From Polyangium jinanense (GTDB lineage Bacteria > Myxococcota > Polyangia > Polyangiales > Polyangiaceae): 64,000 nt of DNA. How positions within the stretch are numbered: the first letter of the stretch is position 1; each line of letters opens with the position of its first letter. The position numbers and the translations under genes are program-made. This document shows, in pieces, positions 18,104-27,408 of the stretch. Location: NCBI RefSeq assembly GCF_028435365.1, contig NZ_JAGTJJ010000008.1:62001-126000 (forward strand). Direction: 5' to 3'. The notes beneath the pieces were generated by a model that saw nothing but the letters and a program-made list of their open reading frames with translations, had not been told where the DNA came from and did no database searches.

Positions 18104-21100
18104 CCCTTCCTTGACGAGGGCGAACCGGACGCGCTCCTCGCCGCGGAGGCGGACGCGGATCTCGTACGGGTCCTTCTTGGGGGCTAGCTTCGCCTGGACG
18201 ACGGGGCCGGTTCCGACGAGCTGGCCGTCGACGTAAATCGAATCACTGGGCCCGACGATCACTTCGAGCAGGCCCTGACCCGCGGGGACCTTGTCCTCGG
18301 CGCGGAGGGGGAGGTCCTGGGGCATGACCGGGAAGTCGGCGGTGTCGCCCTCGCGGCGGTCGTGGGGGGTCGCCGCGGCAGGCTCGGGCTCGGGCGCGGG
18401 GGCGGGCGCGGGCGGGTCGGCCGTGACGGTCGGGGCGGGGAGCGCGGCGGGCGCGGGCGCGGGGGCGACGCGCTGGTGCGCGAGGCGGCTGCCGACAGCG
18501 AAGACGGTGCCGGCGACGGCGAAGAGGATCCAGGCGCTGACGCGGGTGCGTGAGCTGCCCTCGCGGCGAGAGGGCGGCGCCGAATCACGGCTGACCTTCT
18601 CGTTGCGGCGGAAGCGGCTCGGGCGGCTCTCGACGTCGGGATCGAGCGTGCGAGCGGCAGGCGCGTGGGCCGAAGGCAAGGAGCCACGCGGGGGCGGCGG
18701 GAGATCCTCGACCGGCGGAGGGACGAGGGTGCCGAGAGAGGTCGGGATCGGCCGCGCCGCCGTGGCACGCGGGGCGGGCGCAGGGGCGGGCGCGGGGGCG
18801 GAAGCGGCCACCGGCGCGGCGGGGGCGGGCGCGGCAGCGGGCGCGGCAGCGGGCGCGGCGACGGGCACGGGCACGGGCACGGGCACGGGCGCAGGCGCGG
18901 CGACGGCCATCGGCGCGGGCGTGAGGACGGGGATGGACAGGCGCTCGATCGCCTTCCGCGGAGCCACCGGGCCCGGCGTGGGCGACGGCTGCTTCACGTC
19001 CACCACCGGCCGCCGCACGTCGAGCGTCCGCTCCTCGGCAGGCATGTGCGCGAAGTCGAGGACCGATCCGACCTCGACCGACAAGACCTCGTCCGGCTGG
19101 AGCGTGAGGATCGACGGGGAAAGCGAGGGCTCCTCGCGGGCGAGGACCGGGCCGGGCGTGGCCGAGCGATCGATGATCGCAGAGATCGGCTCGGGCGTGC
19201 TCGGCGCAGGCTCGGGCAGGATGTCGGCGAGCGCGGGGATGAGCGCCGGAGGCGGCGGACGGCGCACGCCGCGGAGCCGCTCGGACTCACGGTGCACGGC
19301 GGGCGTGAGCAGATCCGCGCCGGCCTCGCCGACGACGGCGGTGATCGCGCCGTGCGCGGCCGCGTCGCAGAGGACGTCCTCGACGAGGTGCGCGGCGGCC
19401 TTGCCGGAAGCGACGAGCGCGCGGGGCGAGGCGCCAGACGCGATCGAGCGCAGGAGCGAGCGCAAGGGCTCGGGGGTCGCATGCTCGGCCGGTCCGAGGA
19501 GGTCGAGATCGATCTCCACGCGCTCGACAGTCATGAGCGAGGCGCCCGAGAGGAGGCGTTGCGCGGCGCGAGCCGAGGCGATCGGGGCGACGAGCTGCTC
19601 GGCGAGGGAGCCTTCGAGGTCGGGGCGTGCTCCCGAGAGGCGCGCGACGTCCTCGTCGACGGGCGCGACCACGAAACGGCCCGCGCCGAGACCGAGGAGG
19701 CGCGCGAGCACGCCCGGGCCACGCTCGAAGGAGCCATCGGCCGTGGTGCGCGTGGCCCGCACGGGGCGGCCGTCGCGGATCTCGACCTCGTAGAGGTAGA
19801 GGGCGTCGCGCACGGTGAGCGTGGAGGCGGGCCGATGGGCGCACGCGAGCGCGAGCAACGTGCGCGGCGTGAGGCCGTCGAGGCGGCCGCGGACCTCGCC
19901 GCCTTGCGCGAGGCGCTCGGCGACGCGCAGGCGCGGCCGCAGGATCTCGCGGAGGCGCTGCACGATCGCCGCGGCGCTGGCCTCCTTGCGGAGGTAGCCG
20001 TCGGCGCCGGCGCCGAGCTCGCGCACGCGCTGGAGGAGGTCCTCTTTCCAGGAGAGGAGCACGACGGGGACGTCACGGAGCGCGAAGTCACGCTTGAGCG
20101 CGCGGCAAAGCGCGAAGCCGTCGAGGCCTGGCATGATGATGTCGCTGACCACGAGGTCGGGCGAGACCTCGCACGCGAGCTCGAAGGCGCGCTCGCCATC
20201 GTGGGCCTCGTACACCGTGGCCCCCGCGGCGCGAAGGACGCCGGCGAGGAACCAGGTGACGGCGGCGTCGTCATCGGCCACGACCACGCGGAGCCGATCG
20301 AGCGTGGGCACGCGCGCGCCGCGGGCTTCACCGAGCGCCCGCACGCGCGTCGCCTGACCTGCCTGCTCGGGACCACCGAGCCACGGCGCAAACGGGAGCG
20401 CCCCTTCCGGCCCGCTCGGCGCGAACCGCACCTTGCCTTGCGACTCGATCGTGACGAGGTCGCGGATCCGCGCGACCGCACCCCAGAGCGCGGCGAGCAC
20501 CTGGCTGCCCTCCCCGAGCTCGACCCGCGTGCTGCGAGCGCGCGCGTCCGCCGCGTCGCAGAGGCCTCGACGTAGTTCTTCGGCGAGGCGCGCGCCGAGA
20601 TCGTCCAGCGTGACCTCACCGATCGGCGCGCGGGCGATGTCGCGACGCACCTGGGCCGCGATGACCTCGGCGCAGGCTTTCCGCAGGGCCTCGGGCGAGA
20701 CGGGCTTCGGCAAGGTCCGCGTGACGCCGAGCGCCGCGTAGAGCGCGGCGTCGTCGGGCCGGGAGAAGCGCCCGAGCAAAAGGAGCGGGACCCCTTCGAT
20801 GAGAGGATCGGCGAGGAGCGAGGCGATGAGCTCCCGCGCGCCATGCTTGTCCGCGTCGATGACAATGACGTCGGGCGCGAGCGCGCGCGCGAGATCGGGC
20901 GCGGCGACGAGATCGTCGGTGCGCTCGACCTCGAAGAACGAGGGAGCTCCCTCGGCGTGATCCTTCGCGAGGGCCTCGGCGAGCTTCTCGGGCCCGACGA
21001 ACAGCACGGTCTGCGGGATGCCCTGCGCGGCCGCGCTCGCGGGCTTGTCGGCGGACCGTTCGGCCGAGGGCAACGTGCGCGGGCCGCTGTTCGCCGACTT

Positions 21101-21643
21101 TGGCGCGGCTTCCCGTTCGGGCACGCCCAGCGAGGCCTCGCCCCACGCGAGCTCGGGCAGGCGATCGAGCAAACTTCGCAGCGCCTTCCACTCGTCGTCC
21201 GTGAGCTTGCCGCGCTCGGCGACGCGATCGACGAGCGCTTCGCCGCTCTTGAGCTCCTCGGCGAGCTTGTTGAAGCGCAGGAGCCTCGCGGCGGCGGCGA
21301 GGGCGTGCACGCGGCGGCGCAGATCATCACGACGCGCGGGGGACGCGGGTTCTTCGGCGAGCTTGGTGACGGCGGTGCGGAGCTCGACGACCCGTCGGCC
21401 GAGGGTGGCCACGAAATCGGCCCGGACGCCGCCGAGACGCTCGGGAGACGACGCCGGGCGAGGGTCCTTGGGCGCCTCGGCACGCCGCTCTGGCGCTACG
21501 GGCGGTGCGATGCCCTCGAGCGTGATGACGCCCATGGCCTCGGGACGGCCGCCTTCATTTCGGTCCAACGCGGTAGCTTGCGCGCCCATCGGTTCGGGCC
21601 GTATCACGGGTCGGCGCGGCAGCTCCAATTTGTGGCGATGCAT
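18062..21643 (-). CDS. Giant signalling protein: helical region, two receivers, PATAN (DUF4388), TM helix, PEGA-like tail
   Basis: A 1193-aa protein. Order: a helical N-terminal region (about 70-175, possibly Hpt- or coiled-coil-like) and a degenerate receiver (about 212-320). A canonical receiver follows (about 450-570) with VVVADDDAAV and phospho-acceptor D501 in VVSDIIMPGLDG. Next comes a PATAN/DUF4388 region (about 575-690, RGRLDGLTPRTLLALACA) and a long Pro/Ala linker with runs of PVPVPVPV. One membrane helix (about 1035-1055, WILFAVAGTVFAVGS) precedes a PEGA-like domain (SDSIYVDGQLVGTGP). It likely links a phosphorelay to the envelope. The start may be further in (M19 or M37), since no good ribosome site precedes 21643. 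Confidence 0.8.
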   Translation of the reverse strand: MHRHKLELPRRPVIRPEPMGAQATALDRNEGGRPEAMGVITLEGIAPPVAPERRAEAPKDPRPASSPERLGGVRADFVATLGRRVVELRTAVTKLAEEPASPARRDDLRRRVHALAAAARLLRFNKLAEELKSGEALVDRVAERGKLTDDEWKALRSLLDRLPELAWGEASLGVPEREAAPKSANSGPRTLPSAERSADKPASAAAQGIPQTVLFVGPEKLAEALAKDHAEGAPSFFEVERTDDLVAAPDLARALAPDVIVIDADKHGARELIASLLADPLIEGVPLLLLGRFSRPDDAALYAALGVTRTLPKPVSPEALRKACAEVIAAQVRRDIARAPIGEVTLDDLGARLAEELRRGLCDAADARARSTRVELGEGSQVLAALWGAVARIRDLVTIESQGKVRFAPSGPEGALPFAPWLGGPEQAGQATRVRALGEARGARVPTLDRLRVVVADDDAAVTWFLAGVLRAAGATVYEAHDGERAFELACEVSPDLVVSDIIMPGLDGFALCRALKRDFALRDVPVVLLSWKEDLLQRVRELGAGADGYLRKEASAAAIVQRLREILRPRLRVAERLAQGGEVRGRLDGLTPRTLLALACAHRPASTLTVRDALYLYEVEIRDGRPVRATRTTADGSFERGPGVLARLLGLGAGRFVVAPVDEDVARLSGARPDLEGSLAEQLVAPIASARAAQRLLSGASLMTVERVEIDLDLLGPAEHATPEPLRSLLRSIASGASPRALVASGKAAAHLVEDVLCDAAAHGAITAVVGEAGADLLTPAVHRESERLRGVRRPPPPALIPALADILPEPAPSTPEPISAIIDRSATPGPVLAREEPSLSPSILTLQPDEVLSVEVGSVLDFAHMPAEERTLDVRRPVVDVKQPSPTPGPVAPRKAIERLSIPVLTPAPMAVAAPAPVPVPVPVPVAAPAAAPAAAPAPAAPVAASAPAPAPAPAPRATAARPIPTSLGTLVPPPVEDLPPPPRGSLPSAHAPAARTLDPDVESRPSRFRRNEKVSRDSAPPSRREGSSRTRVSAWILFAVAGTVFAVGSRLAHQRVAPAPAPAALPAPTVTADPPAPAPAPEPEPAAATPHDRREGDTADFPVMPQDLPLRAEDKVPAGQGLLEVIVGPSDSIYVDGQLVGTGPVVQAKLAPKKDPYEIRVRLRGEERVRFALVKEGRLTRLRIAPPWSR

Positions 21644-21714
21644 GCGGGGGGTTCGGTCGCGATCCGCGGTCGATTTTACGCAACCAGAAGCCCCCTCTTG
21701 GCGACATAGGGTTT

Positions 21715-22389
21715 GTGAAGCCGCATCTCACACGCCGAGGTATGCTGCGTCGCATGGTGGCGATCGCGATGGCAGAGGTGCTTTGGCCGGAACCGATGAC
21801 GCTCGAGCAGTGGGCCGACATGGACGAGGACGAGCCGGGCGAGCTCGTCGACGGCGCGCTGGTGGAGGAAGAGGTGCCGACGAATCTGCACGAGCTCATC
21901 GTGGGCTGGTTGATCCGTGTCCTCGGGAACTGGGCAGCTCCTCGCAGCGGGCGGGTGCTCGGCTCCTCGCACAAGCTCGGCGTGTCCCCGCGTCGCGGTC
22001 GCAAGCCCGACGTGACGGTGTACGCGCCTCGCTCGAAGGTGAACTGGCAAGCCTCCCTCTCGCGGGTTGCTCCACTCCTCGTCGTGGAGGTGATCTCCCG
22101 GCAAGCGCGTGACGTGCGTCGTGATCGCGTCGAGAAGCTCGGCGACTACGCGCGCTTCGGCGTGCGCTGGTACTGGCTCCTCGACCCCGAGGTGCGGCTC
22201 CTCGAGGTGCTGGAGCTCGGCGCGGATGGGCGGTACACGATCGCGCTCCAAGCCTCCACCGAGCGCGTGGCCGTGCCTGGGTGTGAAGGGCTGGAGCTCG
22301 ATCTCGCGAACCTCTGGAGAGAGGCCGACGAGGCTGCGGCCGAGGGCAGCGAGGAGAGCGAGCCAAGCACGGAGCGTGGCGCGAGCTGA
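21715..22389 (+). CDS. Uma2 family (DUF820) restriction-endonuclease-like protein
   Basis: A protein of up to 224 aa of the Uma2/DUF820 family, a PD-(D/E)XK-fold group widespread in cyanobacteria and myxobacteria with unknown biological role. Seen: the family opening MTLEQWADMDEDEPGELVDG, then RKPDVTVYAP (catalytic-type Asp), LVVEVISRQARDVRRDRVEK (E-x-S block) and YARFGVRWYWLLDPE. The start is uncertain; the GTG at 21715 or ATGs at 21742 and 21754 are possible. It converges on a second Uma2-family gene 4 bp away. Confidence 0.85.
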   Translation: MKPHLTRRGMLRRMVAIAMAEVLWPEPMTLEQWADMDEDEPGELVDGALVEEEVPTNLHELIVGWLIRVLGNWAAPRSGRVLGSSHKLGVSPRRGRKPDVTVYAPRSKVNWQASLSRVAPLLVVEVISRQARDVRRDRVEKLGDYARFGVRWYWLLDPEVRLLEVLELGADGRYTIALQASTERVAVPGCEGLELDLANLWREADEAAAEGSEESEPSTERGAS

Positions 22390-22393
22390 GGTG

Positions 22394-22987
22394 CTACGTC
22401 GACGAGCCCGCCGGCGGCGCGGGCTTGTTCCAAAGCTTGGAAAGGTCAAGCTCGATCGCATCGAAGGGCACGGCGCGGACCTTGGCGTCGTCGTGGTGCA
22501 CGCCGCGCAGGAGCCACCCCTCGGGGGTGAGGGCGAAGACTTCGAGCAGCCGCTCGATCGGGTCCACGATCCAGAGGTGCTGCACGCCCTCGCGGGCGTA
22601 CACCGGCATCTTTTTCGCCCGGTCGATCGCCGCCGTGGAGGGGCTCGCCACCTCGCAGACCCAGTCGGGCGCGAGCGGGAAGTACGGCGTCTCGGGTAGC
22701 TCAGGCATCCGCTCGACACGCCAGCCGGCAAGGTCGGGGACGAGCGTGTCGCCGCCGAGGTGCAGCTCGGGTTCGTCGAGGATCCACCATCCGCCGGGAC
22801 CGCCGTCGCCAAACCGGAACGGAGGACCAAGCTGCATGCCGAGCGACGAGTGTGCCGACGCATGCCTCGGCGCAGGCCGAGGGAACACGTAGAGCGTGCC
22901 CTGGATCAGCTCGGCGACCTGATGCGGCGGGACCGCCTCGAGGTCCGCGTACGTTGCCGGATGCAGCTTCTCCGCCGGGTGCCCCAT
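22394..22987 (-). CDS. Uma2 family (DUF820) restriction-endonuclease-like protein
   Basis: A 197-aa Uma2-family protein. The opening ATYADLEAVPPHQVAELIQG matches the family, as do DTLVPDLAGWR (Asp), DWVCEVASPSTAAIDRAKK (E-x-x-S), and YAREGVQHLWIVDPIERLLEV. It is diverged from its convergent neighbour, so this is not a recent tandem duplication. Function of the family is unknown; nuclease activity is inferred only from the fold. Confidence 0.87.
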   Translation of the reverse strand: MGHPAEKLHPATYADLEAVPPHQVAELIQGTLYVFPRPAPRHASAHSSLGMQLGPPFRFGDGGPGGWWILDEPELHLGGDTLVPDLAGWRVERMPELPETPYFPLAPDWVCEVASPSTAAIDRAKKMPVYAREGVQHLWIVDPIERLLEVFALTPEGWLLRGVHHDDAKVRAVPFDAIELDLSKLWNKPAPPAGSST

Positions 22988-23069
22988 GCCTCACTTTACC
23001 CCATGCCTCGGGACCTGCCAGAGACCTGCGTGTGTCCTCGTCGCTGCCGGCGGTGGAGCAGCTTCACGA

Positions 23070-23085
23070 TGAAATAGACTGAAAT
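23070..23085. promoter_or_regulatory. Shared motif TGAAATAGACTGAAAT upstream of the island's unknown gene
   Basis: The 16-mer matches the one at 27409-27424 ahead of the CBASS operon at 15 of 16 bases. It contains a direct repeat TGAAAT-4 bp-TGAAAT. It lies about 118 bp before the start of the unknown gene, in a 216-bp AT-richer gap (22988-23203). A common regulator site is inferred. Confidence 0.45.
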
Positions 23086-23203
23086 CGTCTCACGGTTGGT
23101 CATGTCGTACCTTCCGAGCGCGGGCGATACGCGATCGCCCACGCGTGCTGCGAGGTTCCGGCCAGCGCGCAGCATTTCCCTTCCCTGTCAAGGACACTCA
23201 AGC

Positions 23204-23845
23204 ATGCCCGAGCTTCCCAGCGACGGCCACGCGCCCCGAGGCGATGGCGAAACCAAGATATGGGAGCAATTCCCTGTTGATGTCAAAATCGTACGCGGCG
23301 TTCGCTTCGAAACGAACGACGGCCGCGGCGACCTCCTGCGGATTGTCGTGATGAACGATCGCGCGACCGCGCAATACGCCTCCTATCGCGAATACCATGG
23401 CGGCAATATCGCGATTTTCGTGGATGACGTCTCGTCGTTCACCCTACGCTCGAGTCGCATCGAGGAGACCGAGCAGGCTATCGACGGGATGCTCGGCGTG
23501 ATGTCGACGCCGCTGGAGATACCCCAGGTCGTGAGCTTCTGCCGCGGGATTTACACTCCCTCCGGCGCCCGCAGCCGCCTTTACAAAGCCGTCGACCCCG
23601 ACGACAGCACCAAGATGATGGGCGTCCTCATCGAGCAGGACGCGCGAGGGATACTGGAGCGGGTCACGTGGTACAAGACGTGGAGCGCCGGTGCAGCCTT
23701 CGCGGTAATCCCCGACGTGTTGGAATTCGTGCTCGTGAAAGACGAGCGCGGCGCGCCGAGCCTCGACCCGAACGACATCGGCGGTTGCGCCTGGCATTAC
23801 TCCACGACCTTCGGGATCGGTCCCTCGCTGGGCCTCAACCCCTGA
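23204..23845 (+). CDS. Unknown protein at the edge of the CBASS island
   Basis: A 213-aa soluble protein. The start is the ATG giving MPELPSDG, preceded by AAGGACACTCAAGC; an upstream in-frame ATG lacks a site. I recognise no family. Visible: a mixed alpha/beta pattern, the strand pair GDLLRIVVMNDRATAQYASY, a central VVSFCRGIYTPSG and a C-terminal NDIGGCAWHYSTTFGIGPS. There is no signal peptide or membrane helix. It shares an upstream motif with the CBASS operon and converges on the kinase-FGE gene with an 11-bp overlap. An accessory or regulatory role in the island is a guess from position. Confidence 0.6.
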   Translation: MPELPSDGHAPRGDGETKIWEQFPVDVKIVRGVRFETNDGRGDLLRIVVMNDRATAQYASYREYHGGNIAIFVDDVSSFTLRSSRIEETEQAIDGMLGVMSTPLEIPQVVSFCRGIYTPSGARSRLYKAVDPDDSTKMMGVLIEQDARGILERVTWYKTWSAGAAFAVIPDVLEFVLVKDERGAPSLDPNDIGGCAWHYSTTFGIGPSLGLNP

Positions 23846-26420
23846 TGCTCCTCGCGAGGCGAAAACCGAGAACGCCGTGTCGCCTCGTCGGACGCTCGGC
23901 ATAACGCACCGAGAGCCGCATCATGTCTCCCGACGAGATCCAAGCCCCACCCCTCACCGCGCGGTCGGTGTCGTCCTCCGTCGTGGGCTCGATCTGCAAG
24001 ATGTCTCCCTCGACGCGCGGGCCGTCGAGGCTCCAGGGCTCGATACACCAGTCGCGGACATTGCCTGCGGTGCCCCGAACCCCGTATGGACTCACGTCCA
24101 TCGGATAGCTATGCACCGCCATGACGTGCTTTCGCTCGGCGTGGCTGCCCGACACGCACGCCCACGTCGGCTCGATCTGATCGCCCCACGGCATGAATCG
24201 ACCGTCCACGCCCCGCGCCGCCTTTTCCCATTCCAGCTCGCTCGGCAGCCGCCAGCCGAGACCCGTCCGGCGCGCGTGGTGCGCGGCGTACGCGTTCGCC
24301 GAATACCAGTCGACGCATACGACTGGCCGCGCGAGCTCGGCCTCGGGGTCCTCGAGCACGTAGCGCCCGGTGCGCGGGTCGCGCGTGTACGCCAGCTGCG
24401 CGTCGCCATTGAACGCTGCGCCCGGTGATCGGCGCGGACAATGCCGCTCCGCCAGATCCACGAGCCCTTCCTCGACCAGATCGTTCAAGAACGCGACGTA
24501 CTCGCCGTTCGTGACCGGATGCCTCCGGATGACGAACCCGTCCGCCCACACGCGCCGCCGGGACATGCTTTCTCCTGCGTGAGGGTCTCCGCCGACGACG
24601 AACCACCCCGGCGGTAAGTAGACGTCCTCGGGCCCGAGGTCGTCTTCCCGCAGAAGGCGGATCGGATGCGCCTCAGTGCCTCCCGGACGAACACCGTCCC
24701 AATGCTCACCACGGCCGATGGCCACGGGATAGGCGACGTCGCGATAGCCAGGAGCCGAGAGTCGCACGAGGTAACTGCCGCATGGTAGGCGCAGCTCGCG
24801 GAGAGGAGTGGTCGCGATGTAAGCGTTCTCCTCGCTCGCGACGAGATAACGGCTCACGGGCTCGTACGGCTTGATGACGGCCCGCACGAGGGGTGGATCG
24901 GTGACCAGCGTGAGCCGCCCATCGCCCTGGAGCAGCGCCTCGTATCGCGCGCGTTCGTCGGACGACAGTTTGGCCGCGTGGTCTTCGAGCAGCGCGGCAA
25001 AGCTCGTCACGGCGGGGCGATCATGGTCGGCCTCGGCCCGACGCAAGTTGTCCGCGTAATGCGCGGCGAGCGCGGCGTGCGCTTCTTCGAGGTCCGGCGC
25101 TTCGTTGAGCGCCGACCGGAGCTTCTGCGTCCAGTTGATCTCCTCGCGCAAGACATCCCGCTCGATGGCGGCCGCTTCGTCTTCGAGCTGCCAGCCCGCA
25201 GCCTTCTCCTGGACACGGTCGAACGGCCGCAGGCGGTCGAGGATCTCCCGGGCTCGGGCCCGGAGTCTGTTCGCGTCATCGCGCATGCGCTCGATCCTCG
25301 CTCGGTGCGCGTGGTGGGCGTCCGCCACGATACGACGGGCGCGCGCCTGTCGGTCGGCGCCGTCGAGCCAATCGCGGACCGTGGTCATGAGCGCGCCAGC
25401 ATCGGGGAAACGGCTCGATGGCACGCGCTCCATCGCCTTGCGGCATAACGAATACAGCTCCTTCGGGGCCTCCGGGACAGCGACGTCCTCGATGGGCGAG
25501 GGCGGCTCCTTGCGTACACGCTCGACGATCCTCTCCGGCATTTCGGGCGCTCCCGGTCGAGACGCATACGGCGGGCGGCCGCTCAGGATCTCGTAAAGGA
25601 CAGCGCCGAGGGCATACACGTCACTCGCCGACCCCATGGCCGCGATCTCGCCGTGCGCTTGTTCCGGCGGCATGTAAAAAGGGGTCCCGGCGACGCGTGT
25701 GCGCACGCTTCCCTCCGAAGGATCGGACCGCCGAACTCCCGATGCAGCATGCGCCCCGGGCGACTCGACGCGGGAGAGATCCCGCGCGAGGCCCCAATCC
25801 ATGACGTGCACTTCCCCGAGGTCGCCGACCATGAGGTTTTGCGGACTGATGTCTCGGTGAATGATGTCCGTCGCATGGGCGTAGGCCACGGGTTCGCAGA
25901 GCCGGCGGAAGTCATCGAGCAGGCGCCGCAATGCTTGGAAGAATTCGGCGCCTCGCAGGCGGTGAAGCTTCGCGATGCGATGGCCGATCGTCTCGCCGCG
26001 CACCCGCTTCATGGTGAACCAGATCCGACCATCGGGCAGCTCGCCCCAATCGTAAATCGGGACGACACCGGGATGCTGGAGCCGTGCCGTGATCCGGACC
26101 TCTTGTCGGAAGCGCTCGCAGTCCTCCGGCAGGCTTCGCGACGGCGACTGCACCTTGAGCGCGACCCGCCGGCCGACGTGGCGATCCCAGACCTCGCGCA
26201 CCTCGCTGAACCCGCCCTGGCCAATCGGACCGATGTCCTCGTATCGCTCCCTGTAATCATTTCGCGCGAGCGGCGCTGAGACGGCGTGTTCGGCTCCACG
26301 AACATCGACGCGGTGTGTGGGCACGCGGGGGAGCACGCCGTCGAAGAGCCGTTCGAGCTCGTGGAGCGCGTCCTCGCCAAATCCATACTTGTCCGCGATG
26401 AAACGAAGCTCTTCGCGCAT
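23835..26420 (-). CDS. Ser/Thr protein kinase fused to an FGE-sulfatase (SUMF1) domain
   Basis: An 861-aa protein starting at the ATG (MREELRFIADKYGFG) preceded by GGAAGTGGCC; a GTG seven codons upstream is possible. The kinase domain (about 62-350) has the glycine loop IGQGGFSEV, the ATP lysine in VALKVQ (about K89), HRDISPQN, and DWG in place of DFG. It is followed by a helical, coiled-coil-prone part (about 360-480) and a PEGA-like stretch (about 490-580, LPCGSYLVRLSAPGYRDVAYPV). An FGE-sulfatase domain (about 595-855) carries PVTNGEYVAFLN, WRLPSELEWEKAARG, GTAGNVRDW and AVRGGAWISS. No membrane segment is seen. It diverges from the FHA gene across only 38 bp. Confidence 0.9.
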   Translation of the reverse strand: MREELRFIADKYGFGEDALHELERLFDGVLPRVPTHRVDVRGAEHAVSAPLARNDYRERYEDIGPIGQGGFSEVREVWDRHVGRRVALKVQSPSRSLPEDCERFRQEVRITARLQHPGVVPIYDWGELPDGRIWFTMKRVRGETIGHRIAKLHRLRGAEFFQALRRLLDDFRRLCEPVAYAHATDIIHRDISPQNLMVGDLGEVHVMDWGLARDLSRVESPGAHAASGVRRSDPSEGSVRTRVAGTPFYMPPEQAHGEIAAMGSASDVYALGAVLYEILSGRPPYASRPGAPEMPERIVERVRKEPPSPIEDVAVPEAPKELYSLCRKAMERVPSSRFPDAGALMTTVRDWLDGADRQARARRIVADAHHAHRARIERMRDDANRLRARAREILDRLRPFDRVQEKAAGWQLEDEAAAIERDVLREEINWTQKLRSALNEAPDLEEAHAALAAHYADNLRRAEADHDRPAVTSFAALLEDHAAKLSSDERARYEALLQGDGRLTLVTDPPLVRAVIKPYEPVSRYLVASEENAYIATTPLRELRLPCGSYLVRLSAPGYRDVAYPVAIGRGEHWDGVRPGGTEAHPIRLLREDDLGPEDVYLPPGWFVVGGDPHAGESMSRRRVWADGFVIRRHPVTNGEYVAFLNDLVEEGLVDLAERHCPRRSPGAAFNGDAQLAYTRDPRTGRYVLEDPEAELARPVVCVDWYSANAYAAHHARRTGLGWRLPSELEWEKAARGVDGRFMPWGDQIEPTWACVSGSHAERKHVMAVHSYPMDVSPYGVRGTAGNVRDWCIEPWSLDGPRVEGDILQIEPTTEDDTDRAVRGGAWISSGDMMRLSVRYAERPTRRHGVLGFRLARSIRG

Positions 26421-26458
26421 GGCCACTTCCGAGGTTGACACGGTAACGAAAGAACGGC

Positions 26459-27397
26459 ATGGCTTCCAGCCGTCAGATGGGGGTTCTCAAGCACGCATCC
26501 TCCGGAAGAACTGTGGTCCTGGCCGCGGACTCGATCGTGGGCCGCGGGCCGCGTTGCACGTTGCATCTCGCCGATCCCGCGGCGTCGCATAACCACGCGT
26601 CCATTTCGTGGAACGGGAGCCGCTGGGAAGCGCGTGACCTGGGCAGCACGAACGGCACGTTCGTCGACGGAGAAGCGCTTCGTCCCAAGGAGCGGGAAAT
26701 CCTCTCCCAGGGGAACGTCCTTCGATTCGGCGCCGACGCCGAACAGTGGGAGCTCGTCGACGGCCGCGGGCCCGTGGTCCTCGCGCGCTCGACGAGCACG
26801 GCCGACGTGCGGGCGGCGGAGGACGGGCAGCTCGTGCTTCCGGACGCGGCGAACGTCGTTCTCTCGATCGTCGAGGATTCCGAGGGGCATTGGTTCGTCG
26901 AGACAATCGAAGGATCGCGACGTCCAGCGAGGGACGCGGAGCAGATCACCGTCGCGGGGGAAACCTGGGAGCTCTTGGTCCCGCCGACATCCCCGGTCGC
27001 TGGAACCTACAAGGCGCGAACGTCGCTCACCCTGAACACGCTGTCGCTCCGGTTTCATGTGAGCCGAAACCAGGAGCACGTGTCCGTCGACATTGTCCAC
27101 GGCGATGAGGTCATGTCGCTGGGAGAGCGTACGGTGTTCGACGCGCTCCTGCAGCTCGCTCGCGAGCGCCTGAAGGACGCCGCGGCAGGGGCGCTGCCGG
27201 ACGAAGAGCAAGGCTGGTACGACCTCGAGGCCCTGACGCGAGACCTCCACGTCGACGAGAAGGTCCTCAACACGACCATCTGCCGCGTGCGCAAGGCGTT
27301 CGGCAAGGTGGGCGTGGAGCGGCCGGCGGGTATCGTGGAGCGCAGGCGGCGGGAGCTCCGCATCGGCACCTCGCGCGTCGAGGTCCTCGAGTCGTAG
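26459..27397 (+). CDS. FHA-domain protein with C-terminal winged-helix (candidate CBASS regulator)
   Basis: A 312-aa protein. The FHA domain (about 10-90) has the phospho-threonine-binding residues G-R at 28-29, SHNHA at 43-47 and DLGSTNGTFVDG at 60-71. The C-terminal region (about 210-312, LGERTVFDALLQLAR, then VDEKVLNTTICRVRKAFGKVGVE) looks like an OmpR/PhoB-type winged helix. An FHA plus DNA-binding combination next to a Ser/Thr kinase suggests phospho-dependent transcription control. The CBASS operon begins 117 bp downstream, after the shared 16-bp motif. The start has no strong ribosome site, so a later ATG (26477) is possible. Confidence 0.8.
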   Translation: MASSRQMGVLKHASSGRTVVLAADSIVGRGPRCTLHLADPAASHNHASISWNGSRWEARDLGSTNGTFVDGEALRPKEREILSQGNVLRFGADAEQWELVDGRGPVVLARSTSTADVRAAEDGQLVLPDAANVVLSIVEDSEGHWFVETIEGSRRPARDAEQITVAGETWELLVPPTSPVAGTYKARTSLTLNTLSLRFHVSRNQEHVSVDIVHGDEVMSLGERTVFDALLQLARERLKDAAAGALPDEEQGWYDLEALTRDLHVDEKVLNTTICRVRKAFGKVGVERPAGIVERRRRELRIGTSRVEVLES

Positions 27398-27408
27398 GCA
27401 GCCCGCGT

